From assembly GCA_036564195.1 (NCBI GenBank), contig DATCLA010000008.1:1-11487 (forward strand): 11,487 bases of DNA, given 5' to 3'. Positions within the stretch are counted from its first letter, which is position 1, and each line of letters begins with the position of its first letter. Shown here in pieces: positions 1 through 7,411 of this stretch. The stretch comes from DATCLA01 sp036564195. Lineage in GTDB: Bacteria > Bacillota > UBA4882 > UBA8346. Position numbers and translations under genes: made by a program. Under the pieces are notes generated by a model. That model searched no databases and had not been told where the DNA came from. It saw nothing but the letters and a program-made list of their open reading frames with translations.

Positions 1-2
1 GC

Positions 3-110
3 CCTTTATCAGCCAATGGTTTTTTTGGGTGCGACCATTTCCGCAAAGCTAATCAATTTTTGAAGGCGATGGGAAAGACACCAATTGATTTTCAGATTGA
101 AGACATTTGA
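3..110 (+). CDS. C-terminal end of an AraC-like regulator (partial, cut by window edge)
   Basis: An open frame enters from the left edge and stops with TGA at 108-110, giving 35 residues. The stretch has the spacing of the last helix of an AraC/XylS DNA-binding domain: GFF, then HFRK, then an F-L-K block, then MGKTPIDFQ, comparable with the family pattern G-F-x5-F-x3-F-K-x3-G-x-TP-x2-[FY]. The tail after this motif is only a few residues long, as is usual in the family. The rest of the gene lies outside the window, so it cannot be told whether it is intact. A terminator-like hairpin follows within 20 bases. The family call rests on a short motif only. Confidence 0.42.
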   Translation, partial: PLSANGFFGCDHFRKANQFLKAMGKTPIDFQIEDI

Positions 111-126
111 CTGGATAGCCCGATTT

Positions 127-160
127 AAATTAAGGCCAAAACTCCTTGGTTTAATTTTTT
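127..160 (+). terminator. Probable rho-independent terminator after the AraC-like fragment
   Basis: AAATTAA (127-133) pairs with TTAATTT (151-157), and CCAA (136-139) pairs with TTGG (146-149) across a small internal mismatch. The right arm runs straight into a T stretch ending at 160. The stem is AU-rich and interrupted, so the strength is uncertain, but its position just after the stop codon at 110 fits. Confidence 0.45.
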
Positions 161-293
161 GCTATAGGTTTAGCTGAACTTTATTGCTGGGAAAGAAGAA
201 CGAAAAATTTGTTGATTGTAGGAATTCCAGAGCAGGATTTTCCTAACCTGATACCGAAGAACTAGATCTTAGTTAACAATAACAGGATAACAT

Positions 294-323
294 AACCCGG
301 GTAAGGCATTATCCGGGTTTTCT
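294..323 (+). terminator. Rho-independent terminator-like hairpin in the left intergenic region
   Basis: AACCCGG (294-300) pairs with CCGGGTT (313-319). The stem can extend by three more pairs inward, including one G-U, and is followed by TTTTCT. No gene is visible between the previous terminator and this one, so it may end a short untranslated transcript or act as a backup terminator for the upstream gene. Confidence 0.55.
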
Positions 324-396
324 GTGAAGTGAGAAGGAGGAGCGGTCGGCAGCGATTCCAGGGGGTAAGAAAAAGTCTAAAGAAAGTGCTCCCGAG

Positions 397-402
397 TATA
401 AT
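397..402 (+). promoter_or_regulatory. Possible -10 element upstream of the M32 carboxypeptidase gene
   Basis: A perfect TATAAT lies 50 bases before the chosen ATG at 452. The position 17 bases upstream holds no recognisable TTGACA-like -35, and there is no TG extension, so this is only a candidate. Confidence 0.3.
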
Positions 403-451
403 GTTCTTTAGGGTTATTAAAAAATAAACCGCAATGCAAGGGGGAGATTTG

Positions 452-1972
452 ATGGGAAAAGCTTTGGAAGCGGTAGTAACTGAATTTAAAGAGCATATGA
501 AGAAAATCGCTTACTACCAAAACGCCTTGGGGGTATTGTACTGGGATTCTCGGACCAATACCCCGAAAAAAGGTCAGGAAAGACAGGCGGAGGTAATTGG
601 GTTCCTTTCCACCCAAGTCTATCAATTGACTGTTGCTCCGGAAATGAACAGTTACCTTGCTTGTTTGGGCACGGAAGCAAATTTACGCGTCTTAGACCCG
701 GTTATCGCTCAATCGGTTCGGGAGTACCGGAAAGTGAACGAACGGCTGAAAAAGATCCCGCCGGAGCTGTATCAAGAATACGTTATTTTGACAGCTAAGT
801 CGGAGAATATTTGGGAAGAGGCGAAACAGGGCAATGATTTCAAAATGTTTGAATCTTATTTGACTAAAATCGTTGACTTCAACCGGAAGTTTGCTGAATT
901 CTGGGGCTATCAGGGACACCCCTACGATGCGCTGTTAGAACCCTATGAACCGGGGATGACTGTTGCGGTTCTTGATCAATTGTTTGCCGCTTTACGCCAG
1001 GCTACGGTGGGAATTTTAAAACGGATTCAGGACAGCGCCAGTCCTGTTGATACGCAGATCTTTACTGGGTTCTTTCCCAAAGCCAAACAGGAAGAGTTAG
1101 GCCGCTACCTGTTGCAGGAGATTGGGTTTGATATGGCTGCCGGTACCTTGCATGAAAGCGAACATCCTTTTACCGGCGGTGCCAACCATCGAGGAGATGT
1201 CCGTCTGACTACCCATTATTATGAGGATGATCTCCTGAGTTCGGTCTTTAGTTGTATTCACGAAGGAGGGCACGGTATTTACGAACAGAATATCGATCCG
1301 GCCTTGATCAATACCCCTCTAGGGACTGGCGCCTCAATGGGTATCCATGAGTCTCAGTCCCGCTTATATGAGAATCTGATCGGCCGGAGCCGGAGCTTTT
1401 GGAGACGTTATTTGCCCAAGGTCCGGGAGCTTTTTCCGGAGCAATTCGCCAAGGTCGACGCCGATCAATTTTACCGTGGTGTAAACTGTGTTATGCCATC
1501 ATTGATCCGGACCGAAGCGGATGAACTGACTTATAACCTCCACATTATCCTGCGTTATGAGATTGAAAAGGCGTTGATTGAAGGCAGCTGTCAGGTGTCG
1601 GACTTGCCGGAAATCTGGGGTAATAAAATGGAGGAATATTTAGGGATCAGGCCGCAGACCGACGCCGAAGGCGTATTGCAGGATGTACACTGGTCCAGCG
1701 GTTCGTTCGGTTATTTCCCTTCCTACAGTATTGGCAACATCTATAGTGCCCAGTTTGCGGCGGCGATGGAACGGGCCGGGCTTAAGCTTGACCAATTGAT
1801 TGAAGAAGGAGATTTCCAACGAATCCGGGAATGGCTCGGCGCCCAGATCCACCGCTATGGAAAGTTAAAAACCCCAGCGGAAATATTAAAGGATGCTACC
1901 GGTGAGACCATTGACGCCTCCTACTTGATCCGGTACTTTGAAAAGAAGTATCGGGAGATTTATGGGATTTAA
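452..1972 (+). CDS. M32 family metallocarboxypeptidase (carboxypeptidase Taq type)
   Basis: This encodes a zinc carboxypeptidase that removes C-terminal amino acids from peptides in the cytoplasm. With the start at 452 the protein has 506 residues, the usual family length of about 500. The zinc motif HEGGH is at residues 270-274 (ligands H270 and H274, catalytic E271). The third ligand is expected at E300 in HESQSR, and the 26-residue spacing from H274 matches the family. Other family blocks are LLEPYEPGMT, DVRLTTHYY, IRTEADELTYNLH and GSFGYFPSYSIGN. I prefer the ATG at 452 over 434 because AAGGGGGAG lies directly before 452, while 434 has no ribosome binding site. There is no signal peptide. 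The azlC gene follows after 47 bases with no terminator between, so co-transcription is possible. The identification is very secure; the physiological peptide substrates are unknown. Confidence 0.96.
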   Translation: MGKALEAVVTEFKEHMKKIAYYQNALGVLYWDSRTNTPKKGQERQAEVIGFLSTQVYQLTVAPEMNSYLACLGTEANLRVLDPVIAQSVREYRKVNERLKKIPPELYQEYVILTAKSENIWEEAKQGNDFKMFESYLTKIVDFNRKFAEFWGYQGHPYDALLEPYEPGMTVAVLDQLFAALRQATVGILKRIQDSASPVDTQIFTGFFPKAKQEELGRYLLQEIGFDMAAGTLHESEHPFTGGANHRGDVRLTTHYYEDDLLSSVFSCIHEGGHGIYEQNIDPALINTPLGTGASMGIHESQSRLYENLIGRSRSFWRRYLPKVRELFPEQFAKVDADQFYRGVNCVMPSLIRTEADELTYNLHIILRYEIEKALIEGSCQVSDLPEIWGNKMEEYLGIRPQTDAEGVLQDVHWSSGSFGYFPSYSIGNIYSAQFAAAMERAGLKLDQLIEEGDFQRIREWLGAQIHRYGKLKTPAEILKDATGETIDASYLIRYFEKKYREIYGI

Positions 1973-2019
1973 TCTATATAATTTAAGATGCAATTTTTTA
2001 TCAAAAGGATTTGAGACTG

Positions 2020-2712
2020 ATGCAACGATCATATCTTAAAGCCGGTGTTATTGCCGGCTTACCAATATTTATCGGCTATCTGCCCATAGCAATAGCATTT
2101 GGTCTGTTAGCTAAAGTAACCGGTCTAAACTTTGTGCAGAGTCTGGCCTTTTCGATCTTTGTGTATGCTGGGGCTAGTCAATTTATTGCTCTTAACCTAC
2201 TCCAGACCGGTGCAGCCCAGCTGGAAATTGTCACAGCAACTTTGTTATTGAACTTACGCCATCTATTAATGAGCACTTCTTTGGCAGCACGATTGGAACG
2301 GAAGACCAAGGGGTTATTACCTTGGATCGCCTTCGGAGTTACCGATGAATCATTTTCGGTAGCAGCTACCAGGGAGGGGAAATTGGATCCTGGGTACTTA
2401 TTGGCCTTGAATTTTACAGCTTATTTGGGCTGGGTTGGCGGAACCGCTGGCGGTTTTTGGGTTGGTGCGGCATTACCGAAAACGTTACAACAAAGCATGG
2501 GAATCACCCTTTACGCCATGTTTGTCGCATTGTTGGTCCCGGTGATTAAAAAGAAGGCTTGGTATGGTTGTTTGGCTTTGACTGCAGGTTTGGTCCATAC
2601 AATTCTAGCCGGCTTGAAGCGATTTCCGGCCGGTTGGAATATCATCTTGGCAATACTGGTAGTTACCCTGGTGGGAGCTTTGGTGGAGCGTCAAACGGAG
2701 GGAGCCGGATGA
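2020..2712 (+). CDS. azlC: AzlC family branched-chain amino acid exporter, large subunit
   Basis: This is the large membrane subunit of the AzlCD exporter, a family linked to export of branched-chain amino acids and their analogues. The protein has 230 residues with about seven hydrophobic segments (roughly 8-31, 38-62, 67-90, 125-150, 158-176, 180-197 and 204-222). Family signatures are visible: GYLPIAIAFG near the N terminus, VYAGASQFIALNLL, LNLRHLLMSTSLA and a TDESF motif. I chose ATG 2020 over the in-frame TTG at 2011, because AAAGGA at 2004-2009 is well spaced from 2020 but abuts 2011. A TATAAT at 1977-1982 could be a -10 but lacks a partner -35. The stop overlaps the azlD start as ATGA, which indicates translational coupling. 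The exported substrate in this organism is inferred from family only. Confidence 0.95.
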   Translation: MQRSYLKAGVIAGLPIFIGYLPIAIAFGLLAKVTGLNFVQSLAFSIFVYAGASQFIALNLLQTGAAQLEIVTATLLLNLRHLLMSTSLAARLERKTKGLLPWIAFGVTDESFSVAATREGKLDPGYLLALNFTAYLGWVGGTAGGFWVGAALPKTLQQSMGITLYAMFVALLVPVIKKKAWYGCLALTAGLVHTILAGLKRFPAGWNIILAILVVTLVGALVERQTEGAG

Positions 2713-3011
2713 AGGTTCTATGGTTGGTGGCAGGAATGGCTATAGTAACTTATTTACCTAGACTGATACCATTTTTACTGATTACGGAACGTCCTTTACC
2801 TGCTTATTGGCAACGTTTTTTGAAACTCTTACCCTATACGGCATTGGGCGCTCTAATTTTTCCCGGTACTTTTCAAGCCATTCCCGGCAAACCGGAAGTA
2901 GCGCTGATGGGACTGATCTGTGCCGGCTTATGTTCCTGGTTAAACGGAGGGATCATTCTTTCAATCCTTGCCGCCATCATTGCGGTATTGGTAGGATTAG
3001 GGAAAGGCTGA
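2709..3011 (+). CDS. azlD: AzlD family branched-chain amino acid exporter, small subunit
   Basis: This is the small membrane partner of AzlC, 100 residues long, the usual length for AzlD. It begins within the last codons of azlC (ATGA overlap) and has a GGAGG at 2697-2701. The N-terminal motif TYLPRLIPF is the family hallmark. About four hydrophobic segments are visible (roughly 2-18, 40-58, 63-80 and 82-98), and the C terminus is short. A longer frame that starts upstream inside azlC is not the true gene, because it lacks a start signal and overlaps azlC by about 150 bases. No clear rho-independent terminator follows before the tRNA promoter. Confidence 0.94.
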   Translation: MKVLWLVAGMAIVTYLPRLIPFLLITERPLPAYWQRFLKLLPYTALGALIFPGTFQAIPGKPEVALMGLICAGLCSWLNGGIILSILAAIIAVLVGLGKG

Positions 3012-3230
3012 CCTTAAAGAGAGTACCTTGCCACCCGACCCAAGCTAATCGAAGAGAGATGTAAAGTCGGCTGCTACCGGTAGAATAAATGATCAATAAA
3101 ACGCATTGAACACCAGTGAATTTGAGAAGAAAAGCCAAATACCTAAATACCTATTGATTTAATTAAGTTTGACAGAAGCCAGTGGTCAACGTACGGTAAA
3201 AATATCCGATAATTTTCGGGCGAAATTTTG

Positions 3231-3259
3231 TTGACAAACCGAACGCTTTTTAGTATATT
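3231..3259 (+). promoter_or_regulatory. Consensus sigma-A promoter of the tRNA-Ala gene
   Basis: TTGACA at 3231-3236 is a perfect -35, followed by exactly 17 bases and TATATT at 3254-3259 (five of six matches to TATAAT). The likely transcription start near 3266 leaves a leader of about 30 bases before the mature tRNA. This is the strongest promoter by eye in the window, as expected for a stable RNA gene. Confidence 0.85.
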
Positions 3260-3295
3260 ATTATATGTCGCTGCGAGATATGGCGATAACAAAAA

Positions 3296-3371
<76 letters not shown>

Positions 3372-3384
3372 TAAGAGTATTAAG

Positions 3385-3416
3385 GGTCTCCGAGATTTCG
3401 GAGGCCTTTTATTTTT
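3385..3416 (+). terminator. Rho-independent terminator of the tRNA-Ala transcript
   Basis: GGTCTCCGA (3385-3393) pairs with TCGGAGGCC (3398-3406), nine pairs with one G-U, around the loop GATT. It is followed by TTTTATTTTT. It lies 13 bases after the tRNA CCA end and so defines a monocistronic tRNA unit. Confidence 0.87.
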
Positions 3417-3656
3417 GTACAAAATTACTCTATCTACCATTTTTACAACTAAAATTGGTAAATACTGTATTATCAAGGATTTAATTTATTTTTTCTTTGA
3501 AAATTTCCTTGGTCTGTCCGTAACTGTTTTTAATTTCTGCGACATGGGTGTATGTAGCAGACACCACTGATACTTTTAGCAAACGGAACAAAAATCCTGT
3601 TTAGGTCGTCAAATTATATATTTATGCGTAATGCATATAGTTAGGAGGATATTTTG

Positions 3657-4595
3657 ATGAGATGTCAAGGAAGAAAGTTTATTGTGTTCCTGAGTTTGCT
3701 GTTTCTGTTGGCCGGCTGTACCGATGACCTGGGGAAAGTTGATTTATCCGGTGAGATTAAGCTCGAACCCGCTACCAAAGGCTGGGCCTACCGTACTATT
3801 GCTTCGACTAAGTTGCGCCCGTCCCGGGTTACCGAAGATCACCGTTTGATCGATTTTCGTGACGATCTGACATTGGAAAAAACGGTTACTCTCGGTAAAA
3901 CAGACTATATGTTTGTCACCCGTTTTACCACCGGATTTAAATTAAAAGATATTTTTGTTGATTCCAGAGATGAATCCCTCCGTGATTTTCAGACTTTAGT
4001 CTACAGTTTTAAAACCCATAAAATAATGAAAACTCTTATTACTAAGCAATCTGATAGTGGTGATCCCTGGGATCGCCGTATTACATTAGGGCATGATCTG
4101 AAAGGGGGTAAAAAAGTTCTGGAACGGGAAGGTATCTTTCATATGGTATTTCATGAGCCGGATACCGGTTGGGATTGTATTGTTGAAAGTGATTATACTA
4201 TCGAATCCAGCGCTATTCGTAAGAAAGACGCCCCTGGCCGGGACGGAAAACCAGAGTTTAACCCGCACCGGATGGCCTATGATTTAGAGGTTAAAGGTTC
4301 ATCCCGGCTTCAAATCGGATTCCGGCAATGTTTAATCGGAGAAAAACTGATTGATAATAAACTAATTACCTTTTATGTTCTGGATTGGGACTTTGATGGT
4401 CAATTTACCGAAAATGATGTGGTTTGGAATGATTATACGGAAAAGTTTATTAATTTCAACGAAGAAGTCCGGTTGACCGATTCGCTTATCTCATCCAAGG
4501 ATAATACATATGTGGTTCATTTGAAGGAAAACACTACGGAAACCCAGCAGGAATATCTTTTGAATATCGAATTAAAATCTGTCGGAAAAAGATAG
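3657..4595 (+). CDS. Lipoprotein of unknown function with an EF-hand-like loop
   Basis: The predicted product is a 312-residue membrane-anchored lipoprotein facing outside. Residues 1-21 form a type II signal peptide: basic residues at R2, R6 and K7, a hydrophobic core, and the lipobox LAGC with C21 as the lipidated cysteine. The mature part is polar, apparently beta-rich and without further membrane segments. The segment D243-D254 (DWDFDGQFTEND) resembles a DxDxDG calcium-binding loop, with acidic or polar residues at positions 1, 3, 5, 9 and 12. I recognise no family. I chose ATG 3657 because AGGAGGA at 3643-3649 is seven bases upstream; the in-frame TTG at 3654 is too close. A 5-bp inverted repeat, TATGC/GCATA (3623-3637), lies just before the ribosome binding site and could be an operator or leader hairpin. 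No convincing terminator follows. The reading frame is secure; the calcium-binding idea is inference. Confidence 0.85.
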   Translation: MRCQGRKFIVFLSLLFLLAGCTDDLGKVDLSGEIKLEPATKGWAYRTIASTKLRPSRVTEDHRLIDFRDDLTLEKTVTLGKTDYMFVTRFTTGFKLKDIFVDSRDESLRDFQTLVYSFKTHKIMKTLITKQSDSGDPWDRRITLGHDLKGGKKVLEREGIFHMVFHEPDTGWDCIVESDYTIESSAIRKKDAPGRDGKPEFNPHRMAYDLEVKGSSRLQIGFRQCLIGEKLIDNKLITFYVLDWDFDGQFTENDVVWNDYTEKFINFNEEVRLTDSLISSKDNTYVVHLKENTTETQQEYLLNIELKSVGKR

Positions 4596-4691
4596 AAGCG
4601 AATTCAGATATGAAACCATCTTTTCTTAGAAAACCTATTTTTTAATATCTTTAGTTATCAAATGCAATATACTAAACGAGGAGGATCAAAA

Positions 4692-5014
4692 TTGCCTCTT
4701 CTATATGTGTTTATATATTATCATTTATGACCAGCCAAAGAGGATAACCGGTTTCGAGAAGCTTTAAAAGCGCTGGAAGCTAAAATGATGGATGGTCAGA
4801 TTGATGTTGAGCGCATTGTTCTGAAGTTGGCCAAATTATCTTTCTGTAAAAAAAGTGAACCCAGTGCCTTAGCAGTAAAACGCCATTACGAAATCTTAAA
4901 AAAACCTCATTTCTGCAGAAGCTGATCAACGGTGAGGAAATCCAAAAAGCAGAGCGTTATATACATTTCCCGGTTACCTTTATCAAACGGGATTCAACCG
5001 GACCGATTTGTTAG
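4692..5014 (+). pseudogene. Broken or recoded small gene (in-frame TGA and -1 shift at an A7 run)
   Basis: A strong GAGGAGGAT (4678-4686) precedes TTG at 4692, whose frame hits TGA at 4728-4730 after 12 codons. The same frame then runs open for 64 codons (4731-4922) with a protein-like, charged, probably helical sequence (for example FREALKALEAKM and ERIVLKLAKL), and ends at TGA 4923-4925. At TT-AAAAAAA-CC (A run 4898-4904) a -1 shift would continue into an open frame to TAG 5012-5014, reading SFLQKLINGEEIQKAERY and so on. Joined, the part after 4731 gives about 94 residues. Another possible start, ATG 4727, leads to a stop after six codons unless the frame shifts. The simplest reading is a decayed gene; sequence error at the homopolymer or programmed frameshifting are alternatives. 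I do not recognise the family. Confidence 0.5.
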
Positions 5015-5080
5015 GTTTTGCCCTCTCTTGAATAAGGGGTTGCCCATAAAGAGAACTTGACAAGGAGGAGTTGCAGGAAG

Positions 5081-7141
5081 ATGAAGAAATATCAACCGAT
5101 TAACCCTAAACTGCCTCATTTCATCCATGGTGCCGACTATAATCCCGATCAATGGCTGGATTACCCGGAGATTTTAAAGGAAGATCTCCGCCTGATGAAA
5201 CTGGCTAATTGCAATGCAATGTCAGTGGGGATATTTGCTTGGGCCGCTTTGGAACCGGAGGAAGGACGGTTTGACTTTTCCTGGCTGGACCGGGTGATGG
5301 ATCAGCTGGCGGAGAATGGGATTTACGCGGTTCTGGCGACGCCAAGCGGGGCCCGTCCTGCCTGGTTGTCCCAAAAGTATCCGGAGGTTTTACGGGTTCA
5401 GGCCGACCGAAAGCGGATTTTACATGGTAACCGGCATAATCATTGTTATACCTCGCCAATCTATCGGGAAAAGGTGAGGATCATCAATACCAAATTGGCT
5501 GAAAGATATAAAGACCACCCTGCTTTACTGGTGTGGCACGTCTCCAACGAGTATGGCGGTGAATGCCATTGTGAGTTGTGCCAGGAAAAATTCAGAGAAT
5601 GGTTGCAAAAAAAGTACCAAACCTTGGCTGCGTTGAATCAGGCCTGGTGGACGGCTTTTTGGAGTCATACTTATACCGATTGGTCCCAGATTATGTCCCC
5701 GGCTCCCCACGGAGAAAACTCCATTCATGGCCTAACGCTTGACTGGAAACGGTTTGTAACCTACCAGACGCTCGATTTTTTCAAACACGAATGCGCACCC
5801 CTTAAAGCGATTACGCCACAGATTCCGGTGACCACTAATTTTATGGGGACATACCCTGGCCTTGACTACTGGAAATTCGCGGATGAACTTGATGTAATCG
5901 CGTGGGATAGTTATCCCCTTTGGCACGGGAAAAAGACGGACCCGCAGACAGCGGCGGAGACGGCTTTCATTCATGATCTGAACCGAAGTTTGAAGCAGGG
6001 GAAACCGTTTATGCTGATGGAAAGCACTCCCAGTATGACTAATTGGCAGGAAGTAGCTAAGTTAAAACGGCCGGGAATGCATTTGTTATCATCGCTTCAA
6101 GCAGTGGCCCACGGCGCTGATACAGTACAATACTTTCAATGGCGGAAGAGCCGGGGTGGCTCGGAAAAATTCCACGGCGCAGTGGTGGACCATGTGGGCC
6201 ATGAAAGGACCAGAGTATTTCAGGATGTGTCGGAGGTAGGTACGGTTCTTAAGGAGCTTGATCCGATACTTGGAACCACGGTAGAACCGGAGGTTGCTTT
6301 GATCTTTGACTGGGAAAACCGTTGGGCTTTGGAGGACGCCCAGGGGCCGCGTCAGGAGAAAAAATACGAGGAAACCTGTTATCGGCATTATTATCCCTTC
6401 TGGTCCCGAGGGATTCCGGTTGATGTAATTAATGAAGATAGTGATTTTTCCCGTTACCGGTTATTGGTCGCTCCAATGCTCTATATGGTAAGGCCAGGCG
6501 TGGCGGAGAGGATGAGCCAATTTGTGGCTGCCGGAGGTACTTTGGTCGCTACTTACTGGTCGGGGATTGTTGACGAAAATGACCGTTGCTTTTTGGGAGG
6601 ATTCCCCGGTCCGCTCCGAAAAGTCTTGGGGATCTGGTCGGAAGAGATCGATGCTTTGTATGATGGTGAAGTAAATTATGTGGCCATGACGGCGGGGAAT
6701 AGCTTGGGGCTAAATGGTGAATATAAAGCACAAGAATTCTGTGACCTTGTCCATTTGGAAACCGCTCAAATGTTGGGTGCTTATCAAAAAGACTTTTATG
6801 CGGGGCGTCCGGCCGTTACCGTTAATCGGTACGGTAAAGGTGAAGCATATTATCTGGCTTCCAATAATGAAGACCGTTTTTTTGAGAAATTTTACGCGAG
6901 TCTGATCGACAAGGCAAAAATAAAGCGGGTCCTACCGGTTGAGTTGCCTACCGGCGTAACGGCGCAGTTGCGCACAGATGGAATCCGGGATTTTGTCTTT
7001 TTACTTAATTTTACGGCTGAATGGCAAACAGTGGATCTAATCGGCGACGCGGGTGTGAATTTACTTACCCGGGAAGTGGTTCAGGGTAGAATAGAACTTC
7101 CGCCCTATGGTTGGATCATTCTGGAACGGGAAAGATCATGA
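5081..7141 (+). CDS. Glycoside hydrolase family 42 beta-galactosidase
   Basis: This is a cytoplasmic retaining beta-galactosidase that cleaves terminal beta-D-galactosides from short oligosaccharides. The 686 residues match the family length. The N-terminal TIM barrel (about 10-390) opens with HGADYNPDQW. The acid/base is E157 in VSNEYGG, and the nucleophile is E314 in MESTPS, close to the positions known in Thermus GH42 (141 and 312). Four cysteines, C122, C162, C164 and C167, reproduce the spacing of the structural zinc site of this family. A trimerisation domain (about 395-610) and a small C-terminal beta domain (about 620-686) follow. ATG 5081 was chosen because AAGGAGGAG (5062-5070) is correctly placed; the upstream in-frame TTG at 5057 precedes that site. 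No signal peptide is present. No sugar transporter or regulator is adjacent, so substrate uptake must be encoded elsewhere. Confidence 0.97.
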   Translation: MKKYQPINPKLPHFIHGADYNPDQWLDYPEILKEDLRLMKLANCNAMSVGIFAWAALEPEEGRFDFSWLDRVMDQLAENGIYAVLATPSGARPAWLSQKYPEVLRVQADRKRILHGNRHNHCYTSPIYREKVRIINTKLAERYKDHPALLVWHVSNEYGGECHCELCQEKFREWLQKKYQTLAALNQAWWTAFWSHTYTDWSQIMSPAPHGENSIHGLTLDWKRFVTYQTLDFFKHECAPLKAITPQIPVTTNFMGTYPGLDYWKFADELDVIAWDSYPLWHGKKTDPQTAAETAFIHDLNRSLKQGKPFMLMESTPSMTNWQEVAKLKRPGMHLLSSLQAVAHGADTVQYFQWRKSRGGSEKFHGAVVDHVGHERTRVFQDVSEVGTVLKELDPILGTTVEPEVALIFDWENRWALEDAQGPRQEKKYEETCYRHYYPFWSRGIPVDVINEDSDFSRYRLLVAPMLYMVRPGVAERMSQFVAAGGTLVATYWSGIVDENDRCFLGGFPGPLRKVLGIWSEEIDALYDGEVNYVAMTAGNSLGLNGEYKAQEFCDLVHLETAQMLGAYQKDFYAGRPAVTVNRYGKGEAYYLASNNEDRFFEKFYASLIDKAKIKRVLPVELPTGVTAQLRTDGIRDFVFLLNFTAEWQTVDLIGDAGVNLLTREVVQGRIELPPYGWIILERERS

Positions 7142-7150
7142 TAATAACCA

Positions 7151-7213
7151 GAGCATAGTAAAGAGGCAAGCTCTTCCCTAACCCCTGGGGTTAGGGTAAA
7201 CATCGAGCTGCTC
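7151..7213. repeat. Compact nested inverted repeats downstream of the GH42 gene
   Basis: A near-perfect palindrome has arms CCCTAACCCC (7176-7185) and GGGGTTAGGG (7187-7196) around one base. As RNA it would fold with eight pairs and a five-base loop. Just before it, AAGAG (7161-7165) pairs with CTCTT (7171-7175). GAGCA (7151-7155) and TGCTC (7209-7213) could close both hairpins into a three-way junction. There is no T run here, so it is not a terminator itself. It may be a stabilising 3' structure, a protein-binding palindrome or a copy of a dispersed repeat. Confidence 0.4.
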
Positions 7214-7237
7214 TCGTCTCCCAGCTTAAGTTGATCA

Positions 7238-7270
7238 AGAAAACCGCCTAAAATATCAGGCGGTTTTTCT
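7238..7270 (+). terminator. Rho-independent terminator of the GH42 gene
   Basis: AAAACCGCCT (7240-7249) pairs perfectly with AGGCGGTTTT (7258-7267) around an eight-base loop and ends in a T run. It lies about 100 bases after the GH42 stop, beyond the nested inverted repeats, so these would be in the 3' untranslated end of the same transcript. Confidence 0.85.
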
Positions 7271-7297
7271 GATTTTCGCTGATTACTTATCAAATTT

Positions 7298-7338
7298 AAA
7301 GCCGGGATTGCTTGAACCTAAATTCTCTCGGCTTTTTA
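7298..7338 (+). terminator. Weak second terminator-like hairpin
   Basis: AAAGCCG (7298-7304) pairs with CGGCTTT (7329-7335), followed by two more T. The loop of about 24 bases is long, so this is uncertain. It could be a backup to the preceding terminator or a leader hairpin of the small gene that starts at 7412. Confidence 0.3.
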
Positions 7339-7411
7339 GAGGAGGGTTGGTGGATTCTTAACAGGGATTGGGGATCTGTTTCCGGGAAAAACTATCACCG
7401 GAGGTGTTTTG

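Larger units (their letters stand above)
111..451. other. Intergenic region of 341 bases without a recognisable gene
   Basis: Besides the two hairpins at 127-160 and 294-323, I see no coding frame with a start and ribosome binding site. The 161-293 part contains a GGAATTCC palindrome near 221-228 and short frames only. A purine-rich AAGGAGGAG at about 333-341 looks like a ribosome binding site but no convincing start follows it. The end of the region carries the likely start signals of the M32 peptidase gene. Confidence 0.6.

Noticed and set aside
434..451. ATG at 434 as start of the M32 peptidase
   Set aside because: It lacks an upstream ribosome binding site, and the site AAGGGGGAG lies between it and the better ATG at 452.
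2559..3011. Longer version of AzlD starting inside azlC
   Set aside because: The extra 50 residues are azlC sequence in another frame; the ATG at 2709 has a good ribosome binding site and gives the normal AzlD length.
5057..5062. TTGACA as a -35 element for the GH42 gene
   Set aside because: It touches the ribosome binding site, so any -10 would fall at or after the start codon at 5081.
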